A DNA stretch of 64,000 bases from assembly GCF_003086295.3 (NCBI RefSeq), contig NC_092054.1:51939353-52003352 (forward strand), written 5' to 3'. This DNA is from Arachis hypogaea (Eukaryota > Streptophyta > Magnoliopsida > Fabales > Fabaceae). A program made the position numbers and the translations under genes. Below are positions 1 to 10,839 of this stretch, piece by piece. The notes under the pieces were generated by a model, which did no database searches, was not told where the DNA came from, and saw only the letters and a list, made by a program, of their open reading frames with translations. The number at the start of each line of letters is the position of its first letter. Position 1 is the stretch's first letter.

Positions 1-700
1 AACGTGGATCTTAAGCCAATCCTTCGAGAACATTAGTGACACTTACCTTTGTCACTAACGTTCCAATGTGCCCCTATTTCTCACATTAGAGTCCACGTTA
101 ACTAAGTTAACGTGGCTTCTAACATAGTCATGCTAGCCATCTCCAACGTTAGTGACAAAGGTGAGTGTCACTAACGTTGGCTCATCATCTCTTTATCCAC
201 GTTAGCTTCCACGTTAACTAAGTTAACGTGGGAGTTAACGTTGCTCATGGTGGCTCTTGGTGGTTCACCCCAACGTTAGTGACAAAGGTAAGTGTCACTA
301 ACGTTGGCGACCAATTGCTCTCTCCACGTTAGCTTCCACGTTAACTAAGTTAACGTGGGAGTTAACGTGGCTTATGGAAGCTTGGCCAACGTTAGTGACA
401 AAGGTGAATGTCACTAACGTTGGCTTCCCTTTTGCTTCTTAACGTTAGAAGCCACGTTAACTAAGTTAACGTGGCAACTAACGTGGCCAATTATGAGCTT
501 GGTCTAACGTTAGTAACAAAGGGAAGTGTCACTAACGTTGGCCTTATTGTCTTCTTCCACGTTAGAGTTCACGTTAACTAAGTTAACGTGACTCTTAATG
601 TGGGCTATGATGGCTTCGAGGGCGTTATTGGCGATTACTTTTCTCATTAACTTTGCAAGTTAGCTCCCATTCCACGTTAAGGTCACGTTAGTTTGATTAA
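1..700. repeat. Array of two alternating hairpin motifs (AACGTTAGTGAC and CACGTTAACT types)
   Basis: Two short inverted repeats alternate roughly every 120 bp. The first has 14-bp perfect arms CCAACGTTAGTGAC / GTCACTAACGTTGG around a 10-nt loop (for example 143-180). The second has 11-bp arms CCACGTTAACT / AGTTAACGTGG around one base (for example 209-231). I count about five of each, with point variants. A near-identical array lies at 28080-29180 in another LTR of the same type, so the array is a fixed part of LTR IV and not a local accident. Confidence 0.9.
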
Positions 701-981
701 CGTGGCTGCTAACGTGGTTCTTCCTTGATTCTTTTGTCCTGAAATCAAGCAATAAAGTGCATCAAAGTTCTAATCCAAGTCATGGGAACTGCAAAATCCA
801 ATTTGTCATTAAATTCATGCAAAATCCTCATGAAATCATGTAAAGTACACAATGTATGCTTGAATCAAGATGTAAATGAATATCTACCCAAAAAGAGCTT
901 ATTTTCTAAGAAAATGCTTGAAACTACCCTAAAAACAGTAAAGAAAAGGTCAGTGAAACTGGCCAAAATGCCCTGGCATCA
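1..981 (-). mobile_element. LTR type IV, 5'-truncated by window edge
   Basis: The segment ends CCCTGGCATCA and its last ~350 bases closely match the end of the complete type IV LTR at 26955-29439, including the stretch beginning GAAATCAAGCAATAAAGTGC. Orientation is taken from element E, whose type IV LTR is linked to a minus-strand PBS. No PBS follows the end at 981, so this is a solo LTR or a 3' LTR. The next five bases (gtttg) would be its TSD, but the left end lies outside the window. It appears to be inserted in the internal region of element D. Confidence 0.75.
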
Positions 982-2048
982 GTTTGTTGAGCCTATTTTG
1001 TAGTCTAATATGTTAAATAAGGTTTTATGGTGTTTGGGTAGCTGTTTGGAGGTTTGGAATGCTTGGATTGGTGCAAGAACATGGAAAAATTTTGAAAAAC
1101 AGAGCACCAACCCACGCATGCGCGGACCTGGCGCGCACGCGCGCCTCAAGCATTTTCGACCATCCATGCGGGCACGCCATGTGCGTGGATGCGTGAATTG
1201 AAAAATCTCACCCCTCCATAAATTGACCCAAGAGTTGCGCCTACACTGCGCCAGCACCATGCCTGAAGCACAAACCACCCGCGCGTGCATGCACCTGGCG
1301 CGTATGCATCCTTGAAGCTAATTGCGCAATGTGCGCGTGCACCGATAGTGCCACCTGCCGTCCTGGTACATGTTCCAGAGAGTTATGCCCAGTTTGTGCC
1401 TATTCTATGCCTGCAAGCCACGCGTGCGCGCACCTGGCGCGTCCGCGTCCTTTGGTCAAACTGCGCATCGGCGCGTAAGCGTGCATGACGCGTCCGCGTC
1501 GCAAAAAATAATAATAATAAAAAAAATAATAATTTCTTTTCTTCCATTTTCTTTTATTGCATTTGCCTATTTCCATTCATTGCATTTTAATTTCATTTTT
1601 ATAACTTGTTCTTATTTTCTTTTCTAAGTTTCTTATTTTAATATTGGTGTTGAATTCTTTTACTCAATTGATGAGAATTTCTTGGTTAATCTTGGTGCTT
1701 CTAGACTTGTTTGATATTGATGGGTAATGAAATTTCTAATTCAATGCTTAACCCTTGATGATCCTTGTATCCTTTGTGCATTGATATGAGCTCGCATGTC
1801 TTCCATGACCCACTCTTTCTAGTTGAACTTGATGCTTTTGAGTGCTCTTTATGCTTTGACCTTACTCTTGCATCAAGTATTAGTTGATATGTCCTTTACA
1901 TATATTTCTCTCTCGCTTACATGCGTAGCTAACATGTAGTGAGAACCTTACTTTTATTTGGCATTAGCCCCCCCCCCAGGCCTATGTTCTATTTGCTTTG
2001 ATATCTTTGTTATAGGCTTAATTTTCTTTCTTTTTCTTTCCTTTTAGG
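982..2048 (+). other. Non-coding spacer of D with CpG palindromes and pyrimidine tract
   Basis: Bases 1100-1500 are dense in ACGCGY/GCGCGT-like palindromic words in otherwise AT-rich DNA, and the short ORFs here are low-complexity and not conserved. From about 1500 the sequence is T-rich and ends in a pyrimidine tract followed by AG at 2046-2047, in the position of the ORF3 splice-acceptor-like site of the other elements. No gene is supported. Confidence 0.6.
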
Positions 2049-2200
2049 TTGGCCACCAAATGAAGGAAAGGAATGGAAAGGCTTCTAAATGGGGCAACAA
2101 ACAAGTTCATCCGCACAACCTTTTGAAGGAGCTCATCAATTGTAGCAACCCGTCCACCTTGCTCTTCTTTGCATGCACCGAGGACGGTGCAAATTTCTAA
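2049..2200 (+). pseudogene. ORF3 deletion remnant of element D
   Basis: The start TTGGCCACCAA corresponds to ATGGCCACCAAG, the beginning of ORF3 in element F, with the initiator changed to TTG. A pyrimidine-rich tract and AG lie immediately upstream. The tail (GCATGCACCGAGGACGG) matches the C-terminal end of ORF3 and is followed by the polypurine tract copy. The body of ORF3 (more than 300 codons in A) is missing, and internal stops remove any coding potential. C and F show the same start-plus-tail arrangement. Confidence 0.6.
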
Positions 2201-2213
2201 GTATGGGGAGGTC
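2196..2213 (+). other. Internal polypurine tract copy (element D)
   Basis: TCTAAGTATGGGGAGGTC matches the terminal polypurine tract consensus TTTAAGTGTGGGGAGGT and lies about 1.5 kb upstream of the 3' LTR, just after the ORF3 remnant. The same placement is seen in A, B, C and F. A role in priming plus-strand synthesis (a central PPT) is inferred. Confidence 0.6.
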
Positions 2214-3700
2214 GTCCGACTGACCTCCATGGGTAACAACTTCCTTTTTCAACACCAATTCTTGGTTTCCTTTGTTAGTTAGTTGTTGCATTGCATGATA
2301 GGTTGCATGTTAGTTAGAATTTGTATATATTTTTACCACTTCCTTTTTATGTTAGGACTACTTGGTTAGGGTGATGATTTCTTTTCCAAGAAACTGTTTT
2401 TAGGACACCCTACCAATTTGAAAAATTTTTTTTTCTTGTTGAACTTGCTTGAAGAATTTATTTTGGTACATGATTTTTGAGCTAAGAACACAAGCATGTG
2501 AGTTTTGAGCCCACTTGTGTGGTTACATCTTATAACCACTTATTTCCATTCTTGTGTGCATTATTCTCCTTCTATGATTATAATCTTTGATTTGTTTGAT
2601 TCTTTATGTCCATTATTCCATGTATACATGCATTTATATGATTGAGGCCATCATTTCATTTAGCTAACTTACCTAAATAGCTTACCTTTTATCAACCATT
2701 GTTAGCCAATTTTAAGCCTAATTAATCCCTTTTGTTCTTAATGTTAGCACATCACTACCCATAAGCGAAAAATAATAAATGTTCTTAATTTGGATCTTTG
2801 ATTAGCTTAGGCTAGTGAGGGTGTGTATCAATTGGGTATGGGAAACTTGGGACATTGGTTGAGGTAAAAGTATAATTTTTATTTTTATTTGAATTTTTTG
2901 GGAATTGGGTACATACTCATGTATTAAATATATAAAACCATATGCATTGATACGTTTGTATATACTTTTAAAAAAAATGATAAAGAAAAAGAACATATAT
3001 ATATAAAAGAGAAAAAGAAATAAAAGGGGACAAAAATGCCCCAAAGTAAAGTAATAATAACAATGCACATGGAATGTGAATTAAGGAGAATGCATGAGTA
3101 TGTGAAAAAAAAGTGGGAATCATGGGTAGCTAGGCATTGTATTAGAATTATATAGGTTATTATACGTGTTAGGTGAGAGCTTAGGCTAATCAAAGATACA
3201 AATTTCAAGCTCACTTGACCATATGCATCCTTACCTTTACCCTAGCCCCATTACAACCTATGAATAAGTCCTCATGATGAATGTATGCATGCATTGAATA
3301 ATTGTTGATTATTAGATGAAAAACAAATCATGGAAAGCATGATTAGAAGAGAATTGAGTGGATCAACCCTATACACTAGAGCGACTAGAGCGGATACACT
3401 TCCGGTGAGGGTTCGATGCTCAATTCCTTGTTCCCGGCTTTCATGAGCTTTTCTTCTTGCAAGTCTATTTGTGCTTCATTTTGATATTTGAATTGGTATG
3501 ATTCATGAGTCATCATACTACTTAGCCCTACATGTACATATGTGTTCTTGGAGATTGACTTACTTTTAACCAAGTAGGTAGAGTCATATTGCATTTAGTT
3601 GCATTTATATAGATAGGTGCATATAGTTTATTTGCATTGAATAAATGTTCATACCCCTTTTCTTATCCTTCTTTATTCTTAGCATGAGGACATGCTTGGT
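2214..3700 (+). other. 3' non-coding region of element D
   Basis: AT-rich, no credible ORF. It is colinear with 16700-18040 (C) and, on the other strand, with 7585-8985 (A) and 52127-55094 (F). Shared landmarks are GGGGACAAAA followed by CCCCAA, TAGCTAGGCAT, CCCCATTACAACC and AGCATGAGGACATGCT just before the terminal polypurine tract. Confidence 0.6.
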
Positions 3701-3717
3701 TTAAGTGTTGAGAGATT
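3701..3717 (+). other. Decayed terminal polypurine tract of element D
   Basis: TTAAGTGTTGAGAGATT directly precedes the LTR start TGATAAACCC. It differs at several positions from the intact TTTAAGTGTGGGGAGGT, which suggests an old or degraded copy. Confidence 0.6.
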
Positions 3718-4047
3718 TGATAAACCCTAATTTTGTGGTTTATCTTGTGCTTATTTTGGGGGATTTTATCACCTTTTTCCACATTTATTCAATGAAATAG
3801 CATGGTTTTGTAATTCTCCCTTGATTTGTGCTTAAATGTGAAAATATGCTTTTTAGGCCTTAAAATAGCTAAAGTCAATTCACTATAATTCCATTCGATG
3901 CCTTGATATGTTTGTTGAGTGATTTCAGGTTCATAAGGCAAGTATTGGATGGAAGAAGTGAGGAGAAAAGCATGCAAAGTGGGAGAAGTCATGAAGAAAT
4001 GAAGGAACCGTAAAGCTGTCAAGCCTGACCTCTTCGCACTCAATCGA

Positions 4048-4140
4048 CCATAACTTGAGCTATAGAGGTCCAAATGAGGCGGTTCTAGTTGCGTTGGAAA
4101 GCTAACATTTGGGGCTTCGAAATGATATAAAATTTGCCAT
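4048..4140 (+). promoter_or_regulatory. Conserved LTR core (type I copy)
   Basis: The block running from CATAACTTGAGCTAT through GTTGGAAAGCTAACATTTGG is shared with type III LTRs (18385-18478, 36258-36354, and 51684-51785 in reverse complement) and in diverged form with type V LTRs (46690-46785, 57438-57530), although the rest of these LTRs differs. Its function is unknown; promoter or RNA-level function is inferred from conservation alone. Confidence 0.5.
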
Positions 4141-5162
4141 ATATTATATCGGGTATAGGGGCACGCACGCGCCATGTACGCGTGCGTGCCGATGCTGCTC
4201 GTGGCCCACTAAAGTGAAATCGCCCCCAGCGATTTCTGAAGCATTTTGGGCGCAACCCAACTCATTTCTAATGCTATTTCATGCAAAATTCAAGCTTAGG
4301 CAAGAGGGGAGCAATTGTTTGGTAGTATAGCATCATGTAGGTTAGTTTCTAGAGAGAAAAGCTCCTTCTTCTCTCTAGAATTAGGTTAGGTTAATTTCTC
4401 TTAGATCTAGGTTTAATTACATGTTTTCGTCTTGTTTCTTTTATAATTTCTTGTTCCTACTACTTGATTCTCTTAGTTTTCATGTTAATTTCTCTTTTAT
4501 GTTCATGAATTCTCTTGTTGGATTTGATTTACATTTAATGAAATTTAATGTTTGATGTTCTTTTATTGTTAATTTGAGTTGTTGATCTTATCTCTTTACA
4601 ATTTGTAGTTGATAGATTTTACTATTTCTTGTCATTTATTATGCTTTCCTTTTATGCCTTCCAAGTGTTTGATAAAATGTTTGGTTGGATGTTAGAGTAG
4701 ATTTTGAGCATTCTTGGCTTGGAAAGAGTAATTGGGCAATCTTGAGTCATTAATACCCAATTTAGATTGGTGATCTAGAGTTGTTAGTTAATATCATTTT
4801 CAATGACGCTAATCTTTTGCTAATCCGATTAGTAAGTTTATTAGGACTTTTGATTTGAGATTAACTAGTCTTGTTTGACTTTCTCTCATGGAAGATAACT
4901 TACACCTTCTTCCAATGTTTGAGATGACGAAATGAGATAAATTCTTGTTAATTATTGTGATATGATTGATTAGTCTTGTTTGACATTCTCCCTATGTGAA
5001 GATAACATGATACCTTCTTCCGTTTGTTGGAGTTGACTAAATAAGATGAATTAATCATTGTATGACTAGGATAGAAAGCCTATTATCGCAAATCTTGCCA
5101 TGAATGTCTCTCCTTATTACTTGCTTTCTTTAGTTATTTGCTTGATTTACTTTCCTTGTCAT

Positions 5163-6940
5163 TGATGTGTATTTTCGGAAAACGAATTCCAAACACACAA
5201 ATCTAACCGGCAAGTGCACCGGGTCGCATCAAGTAATAAAAACTCACGGGAGTGAGGTCGATCCCACAGGGATTGAAGGATTGAGCAATTTTAGTTTAGT
5301 GGTTGATTTAGTCAAGCGAATCAAGAGTTTATTTGAGTGGTTTGTATTCGACAGAAGCTAAATTGCATGAAATTAAAAAGGGAGAGGGACAATTGCAGTA
5401 AATTAAAGAGCAGAGAAGGTAAATGTGCTGAATCTTAAAGAACAAGAAATTAAATGGCAGAAACTTAGAACGCAAGAAATGTAAATTGCAGAATCTTAAA
5501 GTGTAAGAAATGTAAATGGCTTGAATTGTAAAGGGAATTGGGAATTGGATTTGCAGAAATTAAACAAGGAAAAGAAAAATTCAACAAACAGGAAAGTAGA
5601 AGATGACTTGAATTAAACCGGATCTAAAACGGAATTGAGAAAAAGCTTGGTGTAGCGATGAAATAAGAAAATTGAAATTCAAAGCTATGGATCTCAGGAC
5701 TCAAGAGACTAGATAGCTGAGTCTAGATCTCACTGCCTTCCTAGATCCAACAAGAACGATGCAATCGGAAATGAAGAAAAGTAAGTTGCAGAATGAGTAG
5801 AAGAAGAAGCAATTAACAGAAAAGGAAATTCAATTAAGCAGAAAATTAAACAAGATCTCAAGGTGAGATTGAAACAGAAGTTCTTCAATTCTCCACCTAA
5901 GATCCGAAGCAAGAAAAGTAAAGAGTGCTGAGCAAGAACAAGGAAGAAGAGAGATCAATTCTCCTTCCCAATTCTCTAGAATTCTAAAGCAACAAATCAA
6001 AAATGTAAAGGTGAGCTCTCTGTAAGTGTTCTAAGAAAATGCCAAAGGAAAAGCTCTCTCAAAACTTAAATCCTAAGCTATTTATACACTTTCTTCAAAT
6101 GGTCTTCAAGCCTTGAATTGGGCCTTTGTTCTTGATGGAATTGGGTTGATAAAGGCCTTGGTTAATTTCTCTTGGAGTTGGAGAAAGATCCATTGTGAAC
6201 CGGGTTGAAAAACATAAAAGCTTGAGTAAAAGTTTGAGTAAAAGTTTGAGGTCAAAGTTTTACTCAAACTTTTCGCATCAGCTAAGCTTCCTTGCTGCTA
6301 CCAACGTTTGAGCCAAAGTTTGAGGTCAAACTTTTGCTCAAACGTTGGCCCCCTTGTAAATGTGTGTTGCGCCAACGTTTGAGCAAAAGTTTGACCTCAA
6401 ACGTTGGCGCAAGCTTTTTCCTCCAGGGTGTGCAAGTGTGGCGCCAACGTTTGAGCAAAAGTTTGACCTCAAACGTTGGCGCAAGCTTTTTCCTCCAGGG
6501 TATTGATTTTGTGATGCCAACGTTTGCCAAAAAGTTTGAGGCAAACGTTGGCTCAAGCTTTTTTTCCTCTGGAGTGTTTTCAACTCTTTTAAAAGTTTGA
6601 GCTAAAGTTTGAGGTCAAACTTTGGCTCAAACTTTTTATTTTCTCTTGCTCCTAGCCCTTCCTTCTTTCTTCAACCTTCTTCAAAACTCTTTTCACCTAT
6701 CATTAATCAACCAAACACATCAAAGCTTTGCTCAAAATCATGAGTTGTTATTCTTTCATAATATATGACAATTATAGCATAAAATCTCATGAAATTGCAT
6801 TAATTCATACATGGTTGATTAAATCAAAGGAGACATGGAAATCTACCCAATTGGCTTGCTTATGGCTCAAGAAAGTGCATAAATCAATTGAAAACAAAAG
6901 AAAAAGACTAGTGAAACTAGGCTAAGATGACTTGTCATCA
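5163..6940 (-). mobile_element. Solo LTR, type IV, TSD gtcat
   Basis: The 1778-bp LTR starts TGATGTG, ends GTCATCA, and is flanked by gtcat at 5158-5162 and 6941-6945. There is no PBS, polypurine tract or coding DNA, so it is a solo LTR left by LTR-LTR recombination. It interrupts the type I LTR of D. Its U5 block (CGGCAAGTGCACCGGGTCGC) matches the E 5' LTR near 48898. Confidence 0.93.
6290..6650. repeat. Hairpin array of AACGTTTGAG type
   Basis: At least four inverted repeats with the core CCAACGTTTGAG / CTCAAACGTTGG. Two near-identical units (about 6371-6430 and 6441-6500) have 14-bp perfect arms GCGCCAACGTTTGA / TCAAACGTTGGCGC and recur every 70 bp with the filler AAGCTTTTTCCTCCAGGGT. It occupies the same place in this LTR as the AACGTTAG array does in other type IV LTRs, but with a different core. 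Confidence 0.85.
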
Positions 6941-7203
6941 GTCATTTATTTTATTGTCCGCTTATCAAATCAAACCCCCCATTGTTCTTCATAGCCAATA
7001 ATTGACCACTTCATTGCAATTCCTTGTGAGACGACCCGGAGTTCAAATACTTCGGTTATAAATTCATTGGGGTTTGTACTTGTGACAAAACCAAATTTTA
7101 ATTTGATTGCTTGGATTGTTTGTTGGTTTGGAGCTATGCTCACAACGAAGTGATTCCTTACTTTAAGAAGAAAATCTAGACCGACAACGATCTTCGCCCA
7201 TCA

Positions 7204-7567
7204 CACGCGCATGCGTCGCCGTGCGAACTCCAATTCACGCGCACGTGTGAGCCATGCGTGCGCGTCGCTCCTCGCTGGTTGTCTCTTTTATTTCTTGTGC
7301 TCCTTCCATTTATGCAAGCTTCCTCTCCATCCTCTAAGCCATTCCTGCCTTATAAAGCCTGAAAACACTTAACACACAGATCCCGGCATCGAATGGTATA
7401 ATGGGAATAAAAATACACAATTTAAAGGCTCAGGAAGCAAGTTTTCAATTATAGAACAAAACTAGGAAGGAATTATAAAATCATGCAATTTATATGAATA
7501 AGTGTGCAAGGACTTGATAAAACCACCCAATTGAGCACAAGATAAACCATAAAATAGTGGTTTATCA
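7204..7567 (-). mobile_element. 3' LTR fragment of element A (type III)
   Basis: It ends in reverse complement at TGGTTTATCA, next to the polypurine tract at 7568. It is nearly identical to the distal part of A's 5' LTR (45723-46087), including the block CACGCGCAYGCRTCGCCGTG. The left edge is the insertion point of element D. Confidence 0.85.
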
Positions 7568-7584
7568 ATCTCCCCACACTTAAA
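7568..7584 (-). other. Terminal polypurine tract of element A
   Basis: In reverse complement it reads TTTAAGTGTGGGGAGAT and abuts the LTR start TGATAAACCAC. It would prime plus-strand synthesis. Confidence 0.85.
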
Positions 7585-8985
7585 CATTAGCATGTCCTTA
7601 TGCTAAGCTCAAGAAGACAGAAAGAATGAATGGGGAAGGTAAGACTCATGAGATGCAACCTGTGAATGTAACTATATGCTAAGATGATTCTGTCTACTTG
7701 GTTAAAAGTAAATAAGCTTTCCACAACAAAAGTAAATCAGATTCCACTAATTCAAATCATACAATAAAAGACAAGTAAACTTGTAAGAAGATAGCTCATG
7801 AAAGTAGGGAACATAGAATCAGGCATTGAACCCTCACTGATAGTGTATATGCACTCAAATTGCTCAAGTGTCTAGGGTTAATTCATTCTACTCTTCTCTA
7901 GTCATGCTTTCTAGACTTTGTTCTTCATCTAACCAATCAACAAAAATTTAGTATACCAATGCAAACATCATGAGGTCTTTTCAAGGTTGTAGCGGGGCTA
8001 AGGTACGGGTGAGGATACATGTATGGCCAAGTGAGCTATAATATGAATCTTTGACTAACCTAAGCTCTCACCTAAAGACACACACACATTATGTAACTCT
8101 AAGATCATGCCTAGCTACCCATAATTCCCACTTTTGCATCATATACTCATGTACCAGATTATCTTTAATCTTTTCACATATGTATTGATCTTTTGTTAAA
8201 CTTAACACTGGGATAATTTTGTCCCCTTATTTATTTATTAATTTATTTAATTGAATATATATATATATTGAAAGCAAACATAATATATCAGTGCACATGA
8301 GTTTTTTAATATTTCTGGTCTCACATGAGTAGGTACCCAAATTTCCAATATTTTGTCAATAGAACACTGTACACTTTCATCAACCTAAGTTCCCACAGCT
8401 CCCCACACTTAATTAATACACAATCTCTATCTTAAGCTAACCAAAGATTCACTTGGGGTAATTAATTATTTTTCCGCTTAAGGCTAGTGATGTGATAAAA
8501 TATAGAACAAATGGGGATTAAGAGGCTCAAGGTGGCTAACAAAGGTAATTGAAAGGGTAGGCTATTTGGGATAAGTGAGCTAATAACAAATAATGGCCTC
8601 AATCATATGTAGGCATGCAAATATACTAAACAATGGACATATAGAATGGAACAAAATATAGATTGCAGTCATAGAGAAGAAAATACACAAGAATAAAATA
8701 TTATGGTTAAATGATGTAACAATGTAATTAAGCTCAAATCTCACAGGTTGTGTGTTCTTAGCTATAATTCATGTTCCAGACAACAATCCTCAAACAAGTT
8801 TAACACAAATTTTCAATTTAAATTAGTGAAATACTATAAAAAGGGTCTTGAAAAGAAACTCATTACTTTAACCAAGCAAAACATACATGCAAACAGTTAT
8901 TATCATGCAATCTATCCTATCTAACAAAAGAAAAAGTCAAATGTTGGTTTTTAGAGAGAAAAGTTACCTCCGGAAGTCAAGGACT
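7585..8985 (-). other. 3' non-coding region of element A
   Basis: About 1.4 kb, AT-rich, no credible ORF. It is colinear in reverse complement with 16700-18040. It holds an (AT)n run near 8258-8270. Confidence 0.6.
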
Positions 8986-9002
8986 GACCTCCCCACACTT
9001 AA
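8986..9002 (-). other. Internal polypurine tract copy (element A)
   Basis: In reverse complement it reads TTAAGTGTGGGGAGGTC. The ORF3 stop codon TAA (9001-8999) lies inside its first bases, so coding end and purine tract overlap exactly as in element B. Confidence 0.7.
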
Positions 9003-9229
9003 GGCTTGGCACGGTCCTCCGTGCCATCAGTAAGGAGCAAGGGAGGGCTGGAAGCGTCGCCTCCAGTGTCTGGTTTACCTTGGCTGCCTGTGCTACTGGA
9101 TGAAGGGGAGTCTGGGGTGTCCTTCTGTTCTAGAGGTGGGTGAGTACCAGCTATGAGTTCCTTCATATAGTTGTATCTACGCTTGTTACGGCGCTCCATT
9201 TGCTCCATCCGCCAGTCTTGCCGGTCGAA
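8999..9229 (-). pseudogene. ORF3 C-terminal part, element A (separated by insertion B)
   Basis: This is the 3' end of the third ORF of A, cut off by element B. With B and one TSD copy removed, the frame runs from 33737 directly into 9224: the end of the upper part (FLQILDRF) is followed by DRQDWRMEQMERRNKRRYNY. The tail is Ser/Pro/Thr-rich and ends at a TAA inside the internal polypurine tract. The function is unknown. Continuity across a 24.5 kb insertion is direct evidence that 8999-9229 and 33732-34786 were one gene. Confidence 0.75.
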
Positions 9230-10821
9230 TGATGGATGAACAATTAAGTGTCAGTTTAGAATTTCTCTTATAGAAATAAGAACTTCATTGTAAGCATAGC
9301 TCCAAACCAACAAACAATTTCCATATCAAAAATTTGAGTTGTCACAAGTACAAACCCCAATAAGAATTAACCGAAGTATTTAGACTCCGGGTCGTCTCAC
9401 AAAGAATTACAATGAAGTGCTCAATTATCGGCTATGAAAATGAAAGGGGGTTTGGTTTTATATTTTGGCGAGAAAACAAATGGCAGGCAAAGTAAATCAA
9501 ACAAGCAATTAAAGAGGACAAGTAATAAAGAGAAACAATTATTAAAGAGAGACATTCATGGCAAGGATTGACATCATAGGCTTTCCATCCTAGTCACTAA
9601 TAATAATAATTAACAAGAATTTATCTTATTACGTAATCTCCAACGATGGAAGAAGGTATGAGTTATCTTTCATGAGAGAAAGTCAAACAAGACTAGCTAA
9701 TCTCAATCCAAATGTCCCAATCAACTCACTAATTGGATTAGCAAGAGATTAGAGTCAATGGAAATAATATTAACTAACAACTCTAGATCACCAATCCAAA
9801 TTGGATACTAATGACTCAAGATTGCCCAATTACTCATTCCAAGCCAAGAATGCTCAAAATCTACTCTAAAGCCCAACCAAGCATTTTGTCAAACACTTGG
9901 TGGGTATAAAAGGAAAGCATGGTAAAAGTGCAAGAATAATAAAATCTAACAACTACCAATTACAAAGGAAGTAAATTCACAACTCAATCATCAATGAGAA
10001 GAACATCAAACATTAGATTTCATTTAATGTAAACAAATTCCAACATGAGCATTCATAAACATAAAAGAGACATAAAAGTAAAATTGGCAAGAGAACTAAG
10101 AAGAATAGAGTAGTAGAAACAAGAAATTATGAAGGAACCAAGATAAAATTGAGTAATTAATTCAAGATCCAAGACAATTTATCCTAACCTAACCTAATTC
10201 TAGAGAGAAGAGGGGGCTTCTCTCTCTAGAAAACTAACTAAAGGCTCATGTTGACTAACTAATTGCTCCCCCTTTGCTTGGACTCCAATTCTTCATGAAA
10301 TACACTCAGAAACAAGTTGGATTTGGGCCTGGGCAGCTCAGAAATCACCTCAGCATTTTGCCTTTAAGTGGGTCACGTGTGAGTATCGTCGCGTACGCGC
10401 CATGTGCACGTGCACGTCGATTGGCTGTTTCTTCATCCACGCGTACGCGTTATGTACGTGGGCGCGTCTCTATGCAAAGCCACTTCTGCGCGCGCGCGCC
10501 TTGTACACATGCGCGCCCATCGATGCATTCCCAATTCTTGTTTCCTCATGCATTCTCCACTTTGTATGCTATTCTCCTCATTTCTTCCATCCAATACTTG
10601 CCTTATGAACCTGAAATCACTCATCAAACACATCAAGGCATCGAATGGAATTAAAGGGAGTTAAAATCACCAATTTAAGGGCTTGAAAAGCATGTTTTTA
10701 CACTTAAGCATAATTCAAGGGATAATTACAAAACCATGCTATTTCATTGAATAAATGTGGAGAAAGGTGATAAAATCTCCTAAAATAAGCACAAGATAAA
10801 TCACAAAATCAGGGTTTATCA
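9230..10821 (-). mobile_element. 3' LTR of element B (type I)
   Basis: 1592 bp, in reverse complement from TGATAAACCC to the start at 9230 (TGATGGATGAACAATTAAG on the plus strand). It is very similar to the 5' LTR at 32175-33731, with scattered substitutions and small indels, including in the CpG-palindrome zone 10380-10520. Confidence 0.9.
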
Positions 10822-10839
10822 AATCTCCCCACACTTAAA
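10822..10839 (-). other. Terminal polypurine tract of element B
   Basis: The reverse complement of AATCTCCCCACACTTAAA, directly inside the 3' LTR. Confidence 0.85.

Larger units (their letters stand above)
982..7203 (+). mobile_element. Element D, 3' half (Ty3/gypsy, LTR type I)
   Basis: This plus-oriented element is seen only from its 3' non-coding part to its 3' LTR. In order it holds a CpG-palindrome zone (about 1100-1500), a T-rich stretch, an ORF3 remnant (2049-2200), an internal polypurine tract (2196-2213), about 1.5 kb of non-coding DNA, a decayed terminal polypurine tract, and a type I LTR (3718-7203) interrupted by a solo LTR. It ends abruptly in the CpG-palindrome zone of element A's 3' LTR; the sequence from 7204 continues A and matches 45723 onward. 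Its 5' end is outside the window. Confidence 0.75.
3718..7203 (+). mobile_element. 3' LTR of element D (type I), interrupted
   Basis: It starts TGATAAACCCTAATTTTG and ends CGCCCATCA. Excluding the solo LTR and one TSD copy it is about 1.7 kb. It matches, in reverse complement, the two LTRs of element B (9230-10821 and 32175-33731). It contains the conserved core at 4048-4140, a CT-rich hairpin AGAGAGAAAAGC/CTTCTCTCT near 4351-4384, and the U5 block ACGACCCGGAGTTCAAATAC near 7030. Confidence 0.85.

Noticed and set aside
1..700. Regularly spaced palindromic repeats suggesting a CRISPR array
   Set aside because: This is plant LTR DNA, two different hairpins alternate, the intervening pieces are repeats too, and there are no cas genes.
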